Source: Amantichitinum ursilacus
GTDB taxonomy: Bacteria > Pseudomonadota > Gammaproteobacteria > Burkholderiales > Chitinibacteraceae
NCBI RefSeq assembly: GCF_001294205.1
Contig: NZ_LAQT01000008.1
Span: 124,001 to 188,000, forward strand
Direction of reading: 5' to 3'
DNA length: 64,000 nt
Made by a program: the position numbers and the translations under genes. Shown here in pieces: positions 27,544 to 37,034 of the stretch; position 1 is the first letter of the stretch, and every line of letters begins with the position of its first letter. The notes under the pieces were generated by a model. That model saw only the letters and a program-made list of their open reading frames with translations, made no database searches and was not told where the DNA came from.

Positions 27544-27995
27544 GTCAGTTCAGGCTCCTTGCAAGGTGGGTCGAGGGCCACACTATATCAGTCAGACATA
27601 GCCCCAAGCCATGACAGGTGAATAGCACCAATCGTGCTTTAAGCCGCCATTAAGCATCGAATGCGACGATGCCCCGGCATGCCAAGTGCTTGCAAAAGCA
27701 GATACAAGCCCCCAACTGCCCACTGAGCGTGCATTTGCCGCGCATCCGGCCCCAGGCCGGAGTGCCTGTTACGGGTGAAAAAGGTCAACGCGTCTATCCC
27801 GACGGCGATCAGAACCGGGTCTTGCCAACCCGACTGGTCTAACCGGACGCCGCGACCGCAAGCAACGGATACATAGAAATCGGTTCACCGCGTAAAGCTG
27901 GAATAACAGGATTGCCCGGACCCACGCTGCACCACGCGGCGCCGCAGATCAAAATTTACGCAGGCCGGATAACACGGAGCCCGCATTTGGAACAC
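27544..27995. other. Intergenic region between divergent nadB and rpoE
   Basis: No gene is supported. It must hold the nadB and rpoE promoters. A perfect 7-bp hairpin TCCGGCC-CCA-GGCCGGA lies at 27745-27761 without a T run. I looked for a sigma-E type GAACTT/TCTGA promoter and found only a badly spaced candidate. Confidence 0.5.
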
Positions 27996-28598
27996 ATGAC
28001 CGAACGGGATGTCGATCAAGAGCTTGTGCACCGGGCGCAGAACGGCGACAAGCGAGCATTCGAGCTCCTGGTCGCCAAGTATCAACGCAGAATTGCCCGA
28101 CTGCTGTCCCGGTTGATCCGGGACCCTGCAGAGATTGAAGACGTCACGCAAGAAGCCTTTATCAAGGCGTATCGCGCGTTGCCGTCATTTCGCGGCGAGA
28201 GCGCTTTTTACACCTGGCTTTATCGCATTGCCATCAACACTGCCAAAAACTATCTGGCGGCGCTGGGTCGTCGGCCGCAGTTGTCGGCTGATTATGAAGA
28301 CGACGAGGGCGAAACCCTTGATGCCGCCGCACAGATTCCGGATTACCATACGCCCGAAGCTGAACTTGCAAATCGAGAGATTGTCAGAACCGTCAACGAG
28401 GTGGTCGAGTCCTTGCCTGACGAGCTGCGCACCGCAATCAGCCTGCGCGAAATGGATGGTTTGTCATACGAGGACATCGCCAGTGTGATGAATTGTCCAA
28501 TTGGAACGGTGCGCTCGCGCATCTTTCGCGCCCGGGAAGCAATCTCCGCTAAACTGCGGCCGCTTCTCGAAACGGTAGGCAAAGACCGGCGTTGGTAG
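27996..28598 (+). CDS. rpoE: RNA polymerase sigma-E (extracytoplasmic stress) factor
   Basis: A 200-residue group 4 sigma factor. Region 2 is at about 20-90 (AFELLVAKYQRRIARLLSRLIRDPAEIEDVTQEAFIKAYRAL, then FYTWLYRIAINTAKNYL); region 4 about 135-185 (LPDELRTAISLREMDGLSYEDIASVMNCPIGTVRSRIFRAREAI). It matches the E. coli RpoE/AlgU group. The ATG at 27996 gives the family length and starts MTERDVDQELV. It is followed by the anti-sigma genes rseA, rseB and rseC, which set envelope-stress control. Confidence 0.95.
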   Translation: MTERDVDQELVHRAQNGDKRAFELLVAKYQRRIARLLSRLIRDPAEIEDVTQEAFIKAYRALPSFRGESAFYTWLYRIAINTAKNYLAALGRRPQLSADYEDDEGETLDAAAQIPDYHTPEAELANREIVRTVNEVVESLPDELRTAISLREMDGLSYEDIASVMNCPIGTVRSRIFRAREAISAKLRPLLETVGKDRRW

Positions 28599-28649
28599 TT
28601 GGAAGCTTGAGACAGCCTGTTCAAACAGGCGCTTAGAGGGTACGCAATC

Positions 28650-29168
28650 ATGAAAGAGCATTTGTCCGCGCTGATCGATGGTGAGCTCGACCCATCGGGT
28701 TATGACCAGGTGCTGGCCAGCCTGCACGCTGATGCGTCGCTGCGTCAGCAATGGCACGACTGGCATATGGTCGGCGACGTGATGCAACAGCATCCGATCC
28801 TGTCGCCTGACTTCATGCAGAAGTTTTCGGCGCGTCTGGCCGTGGAACCGATCGTGATTGCACCGCAAGCCAACCTGCGCAAGCGCCGCTTTATGCGTCG
28901 CGCGCTGGCGCCGCTGTCGGCGGCGGCATCGGTGGCATTCCTGGGCGTGGTCGGCTGGCAGGCGTTCCATGGCGCGTATACCAATGGCAATGTCACTGCA
29001 CTGCCCCAAGTGGCGGCCGTGTCGGCCAGCCCGCTGAAGGTGGCCAATGCCGCCGACAGCAATCCGCAATTCCGTGCTTACCTGGCAGCCCACCGCGAAG
29101 ATTCGGGCAACGTCATTGATGGGCGCGATATCGTTTACGCTTCGTTTGAGACCAAGCAGCCAAAATAA
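28650..29168 (+). CDS. rseA: Anti-sigma-E factor RseA (MucA-like)
   Basis: A 172-residue single-pass inner-membrane protein. The cytoplasmic N domain binds sigma-E (MKEHLSALIDGELD, then QWHDWHMVGDVMQ, typical of RseA_N); a TM helix lies at about 84-107; the periplasmic part is short. Regulated proteolysis of RseA frees sigma-E. A GAGG ribosome site precedes the ATG, and the stop overlaps the rseB start by one base (TAATG). Confidence 0.9.
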   Translation: MKEHLSALIDGELDPSGYDQVLASLHADASLRQQWHDWHMVGDVMQQHPILSPDFMQKFSARLAVEPIVIAPQANLRKRRFMRRALAPLSAAASVAFLGVVGWQAFHGAYTNGNVTALPQVAAVSASPLKVANAADSNPQFRAYLAAHREDSGNVIDGRDIVYASFETKQPK

Positions 29169-30175
29169 TGATGAAGACCAAGGGCTGGATCCTGGCCGGT
29201 AGTTTGCTTCTGGCGGGCCAACGTGTGCTCGCAGCACCACCTTCTACGACGAATGATTTCATGAGCCCGCAAGAGGCCACGCAACTGGTAACCCGCGTGG
29301 CCGCTGCGGCGCGCGATGTCACGTTCCAGGGCATCTACGTGCACCAGCACGGCGACAACATGGAGTCATTCCGCGTTATCCACGAAGCCGGCAACGGCGC
29401 AGACATCGAGCGACGCGAATCGCTGGATGGCCCCCCGCGTGAAATGCTGCGCCAGGGCAACCAGATCAGCCTGTATCTGCCGGGTGGTCAGGTATTCCCG
29501 ATGGATCGACGCCAGTCTTCCAAGCTTTTTCCTCGACAATTGCCCGACGAGCCCGAGCATGTGCTGGCCAATTACCAGATCCGCCTGGTGGGGCAAGAAC
29601 GCATTGCGGGTGTCGTGACCAATATTTATGACTTTGATCCCAAAGACAAATTGCGTTATGCGCATCGCTATTGGGTTGATCCCGACAGCGGTCTGATGAT
29701 CAAGTCGCTCATGCTGGGCAGCCGGCATGAACCCGTCGAGGTATTTGCGTTTTCGCAAATCCAGATCGGCGGAGCGCTCGACAAGCGACTGTTAAAGCCT
29801 GTACATCCAGTTAAAGCGGCACCGCTGGATGACAACCCCGGTACCACCGCATTGCCTAAAGATCCGGCGTGGGATATCCGCAATTTGCCGGGCGGATTCC
29901 GTTTGCTGAAGGTTAGTCAGCGGCCGCTGACGGGCAAGACCAAACCGGTCACTCACCATCTATATAGCGATGGGCTGGTGACGGTGTCGGTGTTTATCGA
30001 ACCGTTTGATGCCGCCGCGCCGTTGGGTATTGCGCAGCAGGCGGGCATCAGTGTGTTTGCGCGTCAGGCGGGCCCGTGGCTGCTGACGGTGCTGGGTGAA
30101 GTGCCGGTGGATACCGTGCAGGCTTTCAGTTATGGATACACACCTAAAGGTGAGAAAGCAGCCGCCGTGCAATAA
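29168..30175 (+). CDS. rseB: Periplasmic sigma-E regulator RseB (MucB-like)
   Basis: A 335-residue periplasmic protein with a signal peptide (MMKTKGWILAGSLLLAGQRVLA, cut near AAP). N-terminal LolA-like domain (VTFQGIYVHQHGDNMESFRVIHEAGNGADIERRESLDGPPRE), C-terminal RseB domain (LPGGFRLLKVSQRPL, HHLYSDGLVTVSVFIEPF). It binds RseA and shields it from the DegS protease. A second ATG three bases on is equally possible as start. It is coupled to rseA. Confidence 0.92.
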   Translation: MMKTKGWILAGSLLLAGQRVLAAPPSTTNDFMSPQEATQLVTRVAAAARDVTFQGIYVHQHGDNMESFRVIHEAGNGADIERRESLDGPPREMLRQGNQISLYLPGGQVFPMDRRQSSKLFPRQLPDEPEHVLANYQIRLVGQERIAGVVTNIYDFDPKDKLRYAHRYWVDPDSGLMIKSLMLGSRHEPVEVFAFSQIQIGGALDKRLLKPVHPVKAAPLDDNPGTTALPKDPAWDIRNLPGGFRLLKVSQRPLTGKTKPVTHHLYSDGLVTVSVFIEPFDAAAPLGIAQQAGISVFARQAGPWLLTVLGEVPVDTVQAFSYGYTPKGEKAAAVQ

Positions 30176-30199
30176 GCGGCCAGCCCGGGACATAAAACG

Positions 30200-30688
30200 A
30201 TGATCGAAAGTGAAGCTCAAGTAACGCGCCGTGATGGCCAGCATGTGTGGGTCAAGATCAAACCGCATTCTGCATGCGGCAATTGCGATCCGGAAACCGG
30301 CTGCAAATCAGTCGCCATCACGCGTTTGTTTGGCACCGCACAAGAAGCATTCCGCGTGCGCAACACCGTTGATGCGCAAGCTGGCGACTTTGTGCGCATT
30401 GGCGTCGCCGACGGCATGTTGCTGCGTAGCGCGCTGGCTGCGTATGGCGTGCCGCTGTTTGCTTTGCTGATTGGCGCTGCGGTCGGGCATATGATCGAGC
30501 CATTTGGTCTGCCTGATCTGGGTGCAGTGTTGGGCGCGGTGCTCGGGTTTGTGCTGGGCTTTGCCTTGCTTAAACAACGCAGCCAGCTGGCTAAAATGGC
30601 CGAACCAACAACGCTCGAAAAACTGGTGCCCGGTGTGCAGCCAGTGCGTTTTTGTGATCGTTCCACCGCCACCGGCGGGATGAGCTGA
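30200..30688 (+). CDS. rseC: SoxR-reducing/sigma-E regulatory protein RseC
   Basis: A 162-residue inner-membrane protein. The N-terminal segment has the Cys cluster CGNCDPETGC typical of RseC, followed by two TM helices (about 75-100 and 108-132). Family members help reduce SoxR and modulate sigma-E. It is the fourth gene of the rpoE operon, 24 bases after rseB. Confidence 0.88.
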   Translation: MIESEAQVTRRDGQHVWVKIKPHSACGNCDPETGCKSVAITRLFGTAQEAFRVRNTVDAQAGDFVRIGVADGMLLRSALAAYGVPLFALLIGAAVGHMIEPFGLPDLGAVLGAVLGFVLGFALLKQRSQLAKMAEPTTLEKLVPGVQPVRFCDRSTATGGMS

Positions 30689-30694
30689 TCCACA

Positions 30695-30952
30695 ATGAAT
30701 CCCGGTCCGCTCCGCTTGCGGCTATATGGCCGTATCTATTGCAGTCTGTGCACTGAAATGCGCGAACAACTGGACGCGCTATCGCATCAACGCGGCTTTC
30801 AGGTCGACTTTATCGATATCGATGATGATGACGATCTGGAAGATCGCTACGGCGAACTAGTGCCCGTGCTGACCGATCTGCATGATCGCGAAATCTGTCA
30901 TTACCATCTTGATCTGTCCGCGCTGGACATGTTTCTGTCGGTTCAGGCTTGA
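30695..30952 (+). CDS. Glutaredoxin family protein
   Basis: An 85-residue thioredoxin-fold protein of the glutaredoxin-like DUF836 type: LYGRIYCSLCTEM (CSLC redox motif), then VDFIDIDDDDDLEDRYGELVPVLTD with the cis-proline. It lies 6 bases after rseC. It likely acts in cytoplasmic thiol exchange; no partner is visible. Confidence 0.85.
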   Translation: MNPGPLRLRLYGRIYCSLCTEMREQLDALSHQRGFQVDFIDIDDDDDLEDRYGELVPVLTDLHDREICHYHLDLSALDMFLSVQA

Positions 30953-30963
30953 TCTGCGGTGCA

Positions 30964-30984
30964 CCGCCCGTGGGGCGGTTTTGT
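30964..30984 (+). terminator. Weak terminator after the rpoE operon
   Basis: CCGCCC-GTG-GGGCGG followed by TTTTG, 12 bases past the glutaredoxin stop. The T run is short and overlaps the candidate -35 of the lepA promoter. Confidence 0.5.
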
Positions 30985-31009
30985 GAGGCACGCCGATTTC
31001 CGGTAAAAT
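30981..31009 (+). promoter_or_regulatory. Sigma-70 promoter candidate for the lepA operon
   Basis: TTGTGA (30981-30986) and TAAAAT (31004-31009) are spaced 17 bases apart, about 110 bases upstream of lepA. Start of transcription is expected near 31016, which puts a terminator-like hairpin inside the leader. Confidence 0.55.
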
Positions 31010-31058
31010 CGCGGCCGAACCGGTCACGCCCGGGTACAACCCCGGCCGTCTACCTGCT

Positions 31059-31084
31059 GGGGCACGCAAGGCGTGCCCCTTTTT
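31059..31084 (+). terminator. Terminator-like hairpin in the lepA leader
   Basis: GGGGCACGC-AAG-GCGTGCCCC followed by T5, 34 bases before the lepA ATG. It lies downstream of the best promoter, so it may be an attenuator; it could also be the real end of the rpoE operon. Confidence 0.75.
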
Positions 31085-31118
31085 ACAGCCGCTTTCGGCA
31101 TGGAACACAGTCCCCCTG

Positions 31119-32912
31119 ATGAAGCACATTCGTAATTTCTCCATCATCGCGCATATCGACCACGGCAAATCTACCCTGGCGGATCGCTTTATCCAGTTTT
31201 GCGGCGGCCTTGAGCTGCGCGAGATGTCTGAGCAAGTGCTCGACTCGATGGATATCGAAAAAGAACGCGGCATCACTATCAAGGCGCAAACCGCCGCGCT
31301 GACTTACAAAGCGCTCGATGGCCAGATCTACAACCTTAACCTGATCGATACCCCGGGCCACGTCGACTTCAGCTACGAAGTCAGCCGTTCGCTGGCCGCG
31401 TGCGAAGGCGCGCTGCTGGTGGTGGATGCCTCGCAAGGCGTTGAGGCGCAAACCGTCGCTAACTGTTACACCGCGATCGAGCAGGGCGTGGAAGTGGTCG
31501 CCGTGCTTAACAAGATCGACTTGCCCGCCGCTGAACCCGAGCGCGTGATCCAGGAAATCGAAGACATCGTCGGCATTGAAGCCATCGACGCTGTCCGCGC
31601 TTCGGCCAAAAGCGGCATCGGCATTCAGGACATCCTCGAAGAAGTCGTGCGCAAGGTTCCCGCACCGCGTGGCAACCCGGATGGCCCGCTCAAAGCGTTG
31701 ATTGTCGATTCGTGGTTCGATAACTACGTCGGCGTGGTCATGCTGGTGCGCGTGGTGGATGGTCAGTTGTCGCCGAAAGACAAGATTCTGTTCATGTCGA
31801 CCAAAGCGCAGCATCTGTGCGAGCAGGTTGGCGTGTTTACGCCGAAGTCGGTGCAGCGCGACGTATTGCGCGCTGGCGAAGTAGGTTTTGTGATCGCCGG
31901 GATTAAAGAACTGGCCAGCGCCAAGGTCGGCGATACTATCACCACCGTCAAGAGCCCCGCCGTTGAAGCATTGCCGGGCTTTAAAGAAGTGAAATCGCAG
32001 GTGTTTGCCGGTCTGTATCCGGTGGAAAGCCACGATTACGAGTCGCTGCGCGATTCGCTGGAGAAACTGAAGCTCAACGACGCATCGCTGCATTACGAGC
32101 CTGAAGTCTCGCAAGCGCTGGGCTTCGGTTTCCGTTGTGGCTTCCTGGGCCTGTTGCACCTTGAAATTGTGCAAGAGCGCCTTGAGCGCGAATTTGATAT
32201 GGACCTGATCACGACGGCCCCGACCGTGGTGTATCAGCTGGTACTTAAAGGCGGCGAAGTCGTCGAAATCGAAAACCCGTCGCGTCTGCCCGACCCCAGC
32301 AAGGTGGAGGAGATTCGCGAGCCCATCATTACCTCGACCATTCTGGTGCCGCAGGATTACGTGGGCGCGGTCATGACGCTGTGTAATCAGAAGCGCGGCG
32401 CGCAACGCAATATGCAATACATGGGTCGCCAGGTGTTGCTGACCTACGACCTGCCGATGGCCGAAGTGGTGATGGATTTCTTTGACAAGCTCAAGTCGGT
32501 ATCGCGTGGTTACGCGTCGCTGGATTATGACTTCAAGGAATTCCGCGCCGAAGACCTGGTCAAGCTGGACGTGCTGGTCAACAGTGAACGCGTCGATGCG
32601 TTAAGCCTGATCGTGCACCGTTCGATGAGCGTGTATCGCGGGCGCGAACTGGTGTCCAAAATGCGCGAACTGATTCCGCGCCAGCAGTTTGATATCGCCA
32701 TCCAGGCCGCAATCGGCAGCCACATCATCGCGCGTGAAACCGTCAAGGCCATGCGTAAAGACGTGCTGGCCAAATGTTATGGCGGCGATATCACGCGGAA
32801 GAAAAAGCTGCTTGAGAAACAAAAAGCCGGTAAAAAGCGCATGAAACAGGTGGGCAACGTGGAAATCCCGCAAGAGGCTTTCCTCGCCATTCTGCAAGTC
32901 AGCGATAAATAA
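31119..32912 (+). CDS. lepA: Elongation factor 4 (back-translocating GTPase)
   Basis: A 597-residue translational GTPase. G1 AHIDHGKST (about 11-19), G3 DTPGHVDF, G4 NKIDLP; then the EF4-specific middle and C-terminal domains ([79 protein letters not shown]). EF4 acts on stalled or mis-translocated ribosomes. It is the first gene of the lepA-lepB-DUF4845-rnc-era-recO-pdxJ cluster. Confidence 0.98.
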   Translation: MKHIRNFSIIAHIDHGKSTLADRFIQFCGGLELREMSEQVLDSMDIEKERGITIKAQTAALTYKALDGQIYNLNLIDTPGHVDFSYEVSRSLAACEGALLVVDASQGVEAQTVANCYTAIEQGVEVVAVLNKIDLPAAEPERVIQEIEDIVGIEAIDAVRASAKSGIGIQDILEEVVRKVPAPRGNPDGPLKALIVDSWFDNYVGVVMLVRVVDGQLSPKDKILFMSTKAQHLCEQVGVFTPKSVQRDVLRAGEVGFVIAGIKELASAKVGDTITTVKSPAVEALPGFKEVKSQVFAGLYPVESHDYESLRDSLEKLKLNDASLHYEPEVSQALGFGFRCGFLGLLHLEIVQERLEREFDMDLITTAPTVVYQLVLKGGEVVEIENPSRLPDPSKVEEIREPIITSTILVPQDYVGAVMTLCNQKRGAQRNMQYMGRQVLLTYDLPMAEVVMDFFDKLKSVSRGYASLDYDFKEFRAEDLVKLDVLVNSERVDALSLIVHRSMSVYRGRELVSKMRELIPRQQFDIAIQAAIGSHIIARETVKAMRKDVLAKCYGGDITRKKKLLEKQKAGKKRMKQVGNVEIPQEAFLAILQVSDK

Positions 32913-32975
32913 CAAGCAAAAGCTAGCACTGCGGGCCGGCTGATACGGCCCGCGTAACCACCCACAAGGTCTCTG

Positions 32976-33938
32976 ATGAACTGGTATTTGATCGGCGCAA
33001 TCGTCACGCTGCTTGGCCCCGTCATGATCGCGCTTGGCAACAAGCAGCCGCGCACCGGCACGGAAGCGCCGCAGCTGGTGCAATACGGTTATCTGTTTGC
33101 GATTGTGGGTGTGTTCATCCTGCTGGTGCAGCTGTTCTCGATTCCTGGCGCGATGCTGATTTTTGTGGCGCTGACCGGTGCGGTGTGGGCGCTGGACAAG
33201 TTCAAGCTCAGCAAAGCGCGCGGCGACAAACAACCGGCCGACTGGGTGGAATACGGCCGTGGTTTCTTTCCGGTGATTCTGGTGGTGTTCTTGCTGCGCT
33301 CGTTTGTGGTGGAGCCGTACCAGATTCCGTCGTCGTCGATGCGCCCGGGTCTGGTGGTGGGCGACTTTATTCTGGTCAACAAGTTTTCGTATGGTCTGCG
33401 CGTGCCCATCCTGAACAACGTGGCGGTGCCAGTGGGCCATCCGGAACACGGTGACGTGATGGTGTTCAACTATCCCGAAAATCCGTCGATCAACTTTATC
33501 AAGCGCGTGATTGGTTTGCCGGGTGACACGGTTGAGTATCGCCACAAGCAGCTCACCATCAACGGTAAAGCGGTGCCCACGTCGGATGCGGGTCAGCTGG
33601 AATATGTCGAAGACGGCCAGCGGCTGGAGCGCAACAACCAGTTCCGCGAAACGCAAGGCCCGCACACCTACAGCACGCTGCAAGCCATCGGGAATCCGCC
33701 ATACGTCATGCTTTCGGAGGTGCGCGACTTTCCGTTCCGCGAAAACTGCCGTTATGATGACGATGGCTTTAGTTGTAAGGTCCCGGATGGTTATTTCTTC
33801 ATGATGGGCGACAACCGGGACCACTCCGCCGATAGCCGCTACTGGGGCTTCGTGCCGGATAAATACGTGGTCGGCAAGGCTTTCCTGGTGTGGTTTAACC
33901 TGCACGATCTGGGCCGTATCGGCACCGTCATACATTGA
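32976..33938 (+). CDS. lepB: Signal peptidase I
   Basis: A 320-residue inner-membrane serine protease that removes Sec/Tat signal peptides. Several N-terminal hydrophobic segments (about 3-20, 38-72, 97-110) anchor the periplasmic domain. Catalytic Ser121 lies in IPSSSMRPGL and Lys176 in INFIKRVIGLPGD; MGDNRDHSADSRYWGFV is the conserved box E. The presence of the TM segment 38-72 ahead of the domain is usual for betaproteobacteria. It lies 63 bases after lepA. Confidence 0.97.
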   Translation: MNWYLIGAIVTLLGPVMIALGNKQPRTGTEAPQLVQYGYLFAIVGVFILLVQLFSIPGAMLIFVALTGAVWALDKFKLSKARGDKQPADWVEYGRGFFPVILVVFLLRSFVVEPYQIPSSSMRPGLVVGDFILVNKFSYGLRVPILNNVAVPVGHPEHGDVMVFNYPENPSINFIKRVIGLPGDTVEYRHKQLTINGKAVPTSDAGQLEYVEDGQRLERNNQFRETQGPHTYSTLQAIGNPPYVMLSEVRDFPFRENCRYDDDGFSCKVPDGYFFMMGDNRDHSADSRYWGFVPDKYVVGKAFLVWFNLHDLGRIGTVIH

Positions 33939-33994
33939 TATTGATGTACCGCGCGAACCGGGCAACATGATCCGGCGCGCTTCAGGGGGTAAAT

Positions 33995-34363
33995 ATGCGC
34001 AAGCAACAAGGGCTTTCGTTTTTTGGTTTTATTATCGTGGCGGTATTTGTGGCTGCCGTTGCGGTGACGTTCTTTAAAGTGATCCCGGCTTATGTTGAGT
34101 ACTTCAACATCAAGAAGACGATCAAGACCATCGCCAAGGAAGGCGCTGGCCAGCCGCCGGCGGAAGTACGCAAATCGTTCTCGCGCCATGCGCAGATTGA
34201 CGATATCGAATCGGTTCAGGCGACTGATCTGCAAATTCAGCAAACCGGTGGCGTGATGAATGTCAGCGTGAGCTATCAGCGCACCGTGCCTTTGGTGGCC
34301 AATATCAGCCTGCTGTTTAATTTCGATATTTACGAAAACAGCGGCGCACAGGTAGGTCCATAA
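33995..34363 (+). CDS. DUF4845 single-pass membrane protein
   Basis: A 122-residue protein with one N-terminal TM helix (FFGFIIVAVFVAAVAVTFFKVIPAY) and a small periplasmic domain. It occurs between lepB and rnc in many beta- and gammaproteobacteria. No function is established; synteny suggests a link to signal peptidase or envelope processes. Confidence 0.85.
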   Translation: MRKQQGLSFFGFIIVAVFVAAVAVTFFKVIPAYVEYFNIKKTIKTIAKEGAGQPPAEVRKSFSRHAQIDDIESVQATDLQIQQTGGVMNVSVSYQRTVPLVANISLLFNFDIYENSGAQVGP

Positions 34364-34365
34364 GC

Positions 34366-35076
34366 GTGTCTATTGTTTTACCTCCCGAGCGCCTGCAAAA
34401 GGTGCTCGGTTATACCTTTAACGAGCAGCGCCTGATTCGTCAGGCGCTTACTCATCGCAGCTATGCCGCGACACATAACGAACGGCTCGAATTTGTCGGC
34501 GACGCCGTTCTCAACGCGGTGGTGGGACGTGCGCTGTTTGTACATTTTCCGCAGCTGAACGAAGGCGAGCTGTCGCGCCTGCGCGCCTCGCTGGTGCGAC
34601 AGGAGTCGTTGGCCGACGTGGCCAGCACGCTGGACCTGGGCGATTATCTGTCGCTGGGCGAAGGCGAGCTTAAAAGCGGTGGCCATCGTCGCCCGTCGAT
34701 CCTGGCCGATGCGCTGGAAGCCATTTTTGGCGCGATCTGGCTGGATGGTGGCTTTGAAGCCGCCCAAGGCGTGGTCGAAAGCCTGTTTGTGCCGCGCATC
34801 ACCGCCATCGACCCCAGCAAGGCCCTTAAAGACCCCAAGACGGCACTGCAGGAATGGCTGCAAGCGCGCCACAAGGCGCTGCCGTTGTACGAGGTTGTAC
34901 GCCAGGAAGGTGAATCGCCTAATCTGGTGTTTGAGGTGGCTTGCAATGTGCCCGAACTCGCGGTGCAAACCCGCGCGCTGGGTGCCAGTCGTCGTGCCGC
35001 CGAGCAAGTGGCCGCAGGCGACGCTTTGGGCATCCTCAAAGAGAAATACCCGGGTAAAGCCGGCAAACGCACCTGA
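34366..35076 (+). CDS. rnc: Ribonuclease III
   Basis: A 236-residue dsRNA endonuclease that processes rRNA and mRNAs. The catalytic signature NERLEFVGDAVLNAVVG and LADALEAIFGAIWLDGG carry the metal-binding acids; the C-terminal dsRNA-binding domain runs from about 157 (DPKTALQEWLQARHKALPLYEV to AAEQVAAGDAL). It starts with GTG two bases after the DUF4845 stop, indicating coupling. The usual rnc-era-recO order follows. Confidence 0.97.
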   Translation: MSIVLPPERLQKVLGYTFNEQRLIRQALTHRSYAATHNERLEFVGDAVLNAVVGRALFVHFPQLNEGELSRLRASLVRQESLADVASTLDLGDYLSLGEGELKSGGHRRPSILADALEAIFGAIWLDGGFEAAQGVVESLFVPRITAIDPSKALKDPKTALQEWLQARHKALPLYEVVRQEGESPNLVFEVACNVPELAVQTRALGASRRAAEQVAAGDALGILKEKYPGKAGKRT

Positions 35077-35184
35077 CCGGGTGCGGCAGTACCCCGGTGC
35101 GCCCGATCTGGCGCGCCGGCATTTTTTCTACACCTGTAGACCCACGCCTGAGTAGCGTGCGTAGACCTTCCTATGGAGCCGAAT

Positions 35185-36132
35185 ATGGCTGACTCTGATT
35201 TGATTGAAACCACCGAAGAAGCGAGTGCGTTTCCCCCCGATTACCGCTGTGGCTTTGTCGCCATCGTTGGCCGCCCCAACGTCGGCAAATCCACGCTGAT
35301 GAACCACCTGATTGGCCAGAAAATCAGCATTACCTCGCGCAAGGCCCAAACCACGCGACACCGTGTGACCGGCGTGCTGACTGAGCCGAAAGCGCAGTAC
35401 GTATTTGTCGATACCCCCGGTTTCCAGACGCGTTATAAAAATGCGCTGAACGATGCGATGAATCGCAACGTCACCACCACGCTGGCCGATGTCGATGTGG
35501 TGTTGTTTGTGATCGAAGCGCTCAACTTTGGCCCGGCCGACGAAGCCGTGTTGAAGCTGCTGCCCACCAATCGCCCCGTACTGCTGGTGGTCAACAAGGT
35601 TGATGAACTGGCCGACAAGGGCGTGCTGCTGCCGTTTTTGCAACGGGTTTCCGCCGCGTTCAATTTCCACGCCATCGTGCCGGTTTCGGCGATGAAGGCA
35701 CAAAAGCTGGATGTGCTGATGGAAGCGGTCGCGCCGCTGCTGCCGGTTTCGGTGCCGTTGTATGACGAAGATCAGATCACCGATCGCAACTCGCGTTTTC
35801 TGGCCTCGGAAATCATCCGCGAAAAGCTGTTCCGCATGCTGGGCGACGAGCTGCCGTATGCCATGACCGTCGAAATTGAAAAGTTTGACGAAGAAACCAT
35901 GCGCGATGGCCGTCCGCTGTACAAGATTTATGCCGCCGTGCTGGTGGATCGCGATGGCCAGAAAGCCATTCTGATCGGCAAGAACGGTGAAAAACTCAAG
36001 CGCATCAGCACCGATGCCCGCGTCGATATGGAAAAGCTGTTCGACGCCAAGGTGTTCTTGCAAGTGTGGGTCAAGGTCAAGAGTGGTTGGGCCGACGACA
36101 CGCGCGTGTTGCGTCAGCACGGTTTCGAGTAA
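35185..36132 (+). CDS. era: Ribosome-assembly GTPase Era
   Basis: A 315-residue GTPase that binds 16S rRNA in 30S maturation. G1 GRPNVGKST, G3 DTPGFQ, G4 NKVDEL; C-terminal KH domain (ILIGKNGEKLKRISTDARVDMEKLFDAKVFLQVWVKVKSGW). A GGAG site at 35175-35178 favours the ATG at 35185; an ATG at 35173 in frame is the alternative and would add four residues. Confidence 0.97.
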   Translation: MADSDLIETTEEASAFPPDYRCGFVAIVGRPNVGKSTLMNHLIGQKISITSRKAQTTRHRVTGVLTEPKAQYVFVDTPGFQTRYKNALNDAMNRNVTTTLADVDVVLFVIEALNFGPADEAVLKLLPTNRPVLLVVNKVDELADKGVLLPFLQRVSAAFNFHAIVPVSAMKAQKLDVLMEAVAPLLPVSVPLYDEDQITDRNSRFLASEIIREKLFRMLGDELPYAMTVEIEKFDEETMRDGRPLYKIYAAVLVDRDGQKAILIGKNGEKLKRISTDARVDMEKLFDAKVFLQVWVKVKSGWADDTRVLRQHGFE

Positions 36133-36141
36133 GGACCGCCA

Positions 36142-36903
36142 TTGGCCGCGCCCGCGCGCAGCAAGCGCCCCCGCAGTGGTAAAAGCCAGCCGCGCATTGA
36201 CGCGCAGCCGGTGTTTATCCTGCATCAATACGCTTATCGCGAAACCAGTCGGCTGCTCGATATCTTCAGCCGCGACCATGGCCGGCTGACGGTGGTGGCG
36301 CGCGGCGCGCGGCGGCCAGGCTCGCAGCTGCGGGGCGTGTTGATGGCGTTTCAGCCTTTGCTGCTGTCGTGGTTTGGCGGGGGCGAAGTCAAAACGCTGC
36401 ATGCGGCGGACTGGCAGGGCGGACTGGCTCATCCGGTAGGCTCGCCCTTGCTGTGCGGCTTTTATATCAACGAATTGTTGATGCGCCTGTTGCCGCGTGA
36501 AGACCCACATCCCCACCTGTTTGCCGCGTATTACGACGCGGTGCGCCAATTGTCGGTGTTGCCCACCGACGCGGGCGTGCAGGTCGAGCCCATCCTGCGT
36601 GGCTTTGAGCTGGCGATGTTATCCGGCCTTGGTTATGGCCTCGATTTTGCTCACGAAGTAAACGGCCAGGCCGTGCAGCCAGCACGCCAGTATGCGTTTG
36701 TCGGCGGCCAGGGTTTCTTTGCCGCCGCGCCGGGGCAGGGGCGTTTTGATGGTGAAGTCTTGCTGGAACTGGCCGCGGGCAATGTCACGGGCGAGCGCAC
36801 GCTGGCCCAGGCCAAGTTATTGATGCGGCAAGCATTGGGCAGCGTACTGGGCGAGCAACCCTTGCACACGCGCCAGTTATTGCTGGATTTGCAGCGCCTC
36901 TGA
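36142..36903 (+). CDS. recO: DNA repair protein RecO (TTG start)
   Basis: A 253-residue recombination mediator that helps load RecA in the RecFOR path. The N-terminal OB fold shows PVFILHQYAYRETSRLLDIFSRDHGRLTVVARGARRPGSQL; the helical C domain has FYINELLMRLLPREDPHPHLFAAYYDAV. The start is TTG with an AAGGA site 7 bases upstream; no better ATG or GTG lies before the conserved region. It follows era by 9 bases. Confidence 0.94.
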   Translation: MAAPARSKRPRSGKSQPRIDAQPVFILHQYAYRETSRLLDIFSRDHGRLTVVARGARRPGSQLRGVLMAFQPLLLSWFGGGEVKTLHAADWQGGLAHPVGSPLLCGFYINELLMRLLPREDPHPHLFAAYYDAVRQLSVLPTDAGVQVEPILRGFELAMLSGLGYGLDFAHEVNGQAVQPARQYAFVGGQGFFAAAPGQGRFDGEVLLELAAGNVTGERTLAQAKLLMRQALGSVLGEQPLHTRQLLLDLQRL

Positions 36904-37034
36904 TTGTTGCGGCCCGTGGCGCCAGCTCAGCCGTCGCGCCGATAAACCGCTTGGGCAGGTCCGCGCTGTGGCTTATATTTAGGGCATTCCCACCCCGGCA
37001 CACCCGCTGCCGGACATAACAGGAGTGCCCCGCC

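Noticed and set aside
27812-27842. Sigma-E autoregulated promoter (GAACCG ... TCTAA) before rpoE
   Set aside because: The spacing is 20 bases instead of 16-17 and the -35 is only partly matched.
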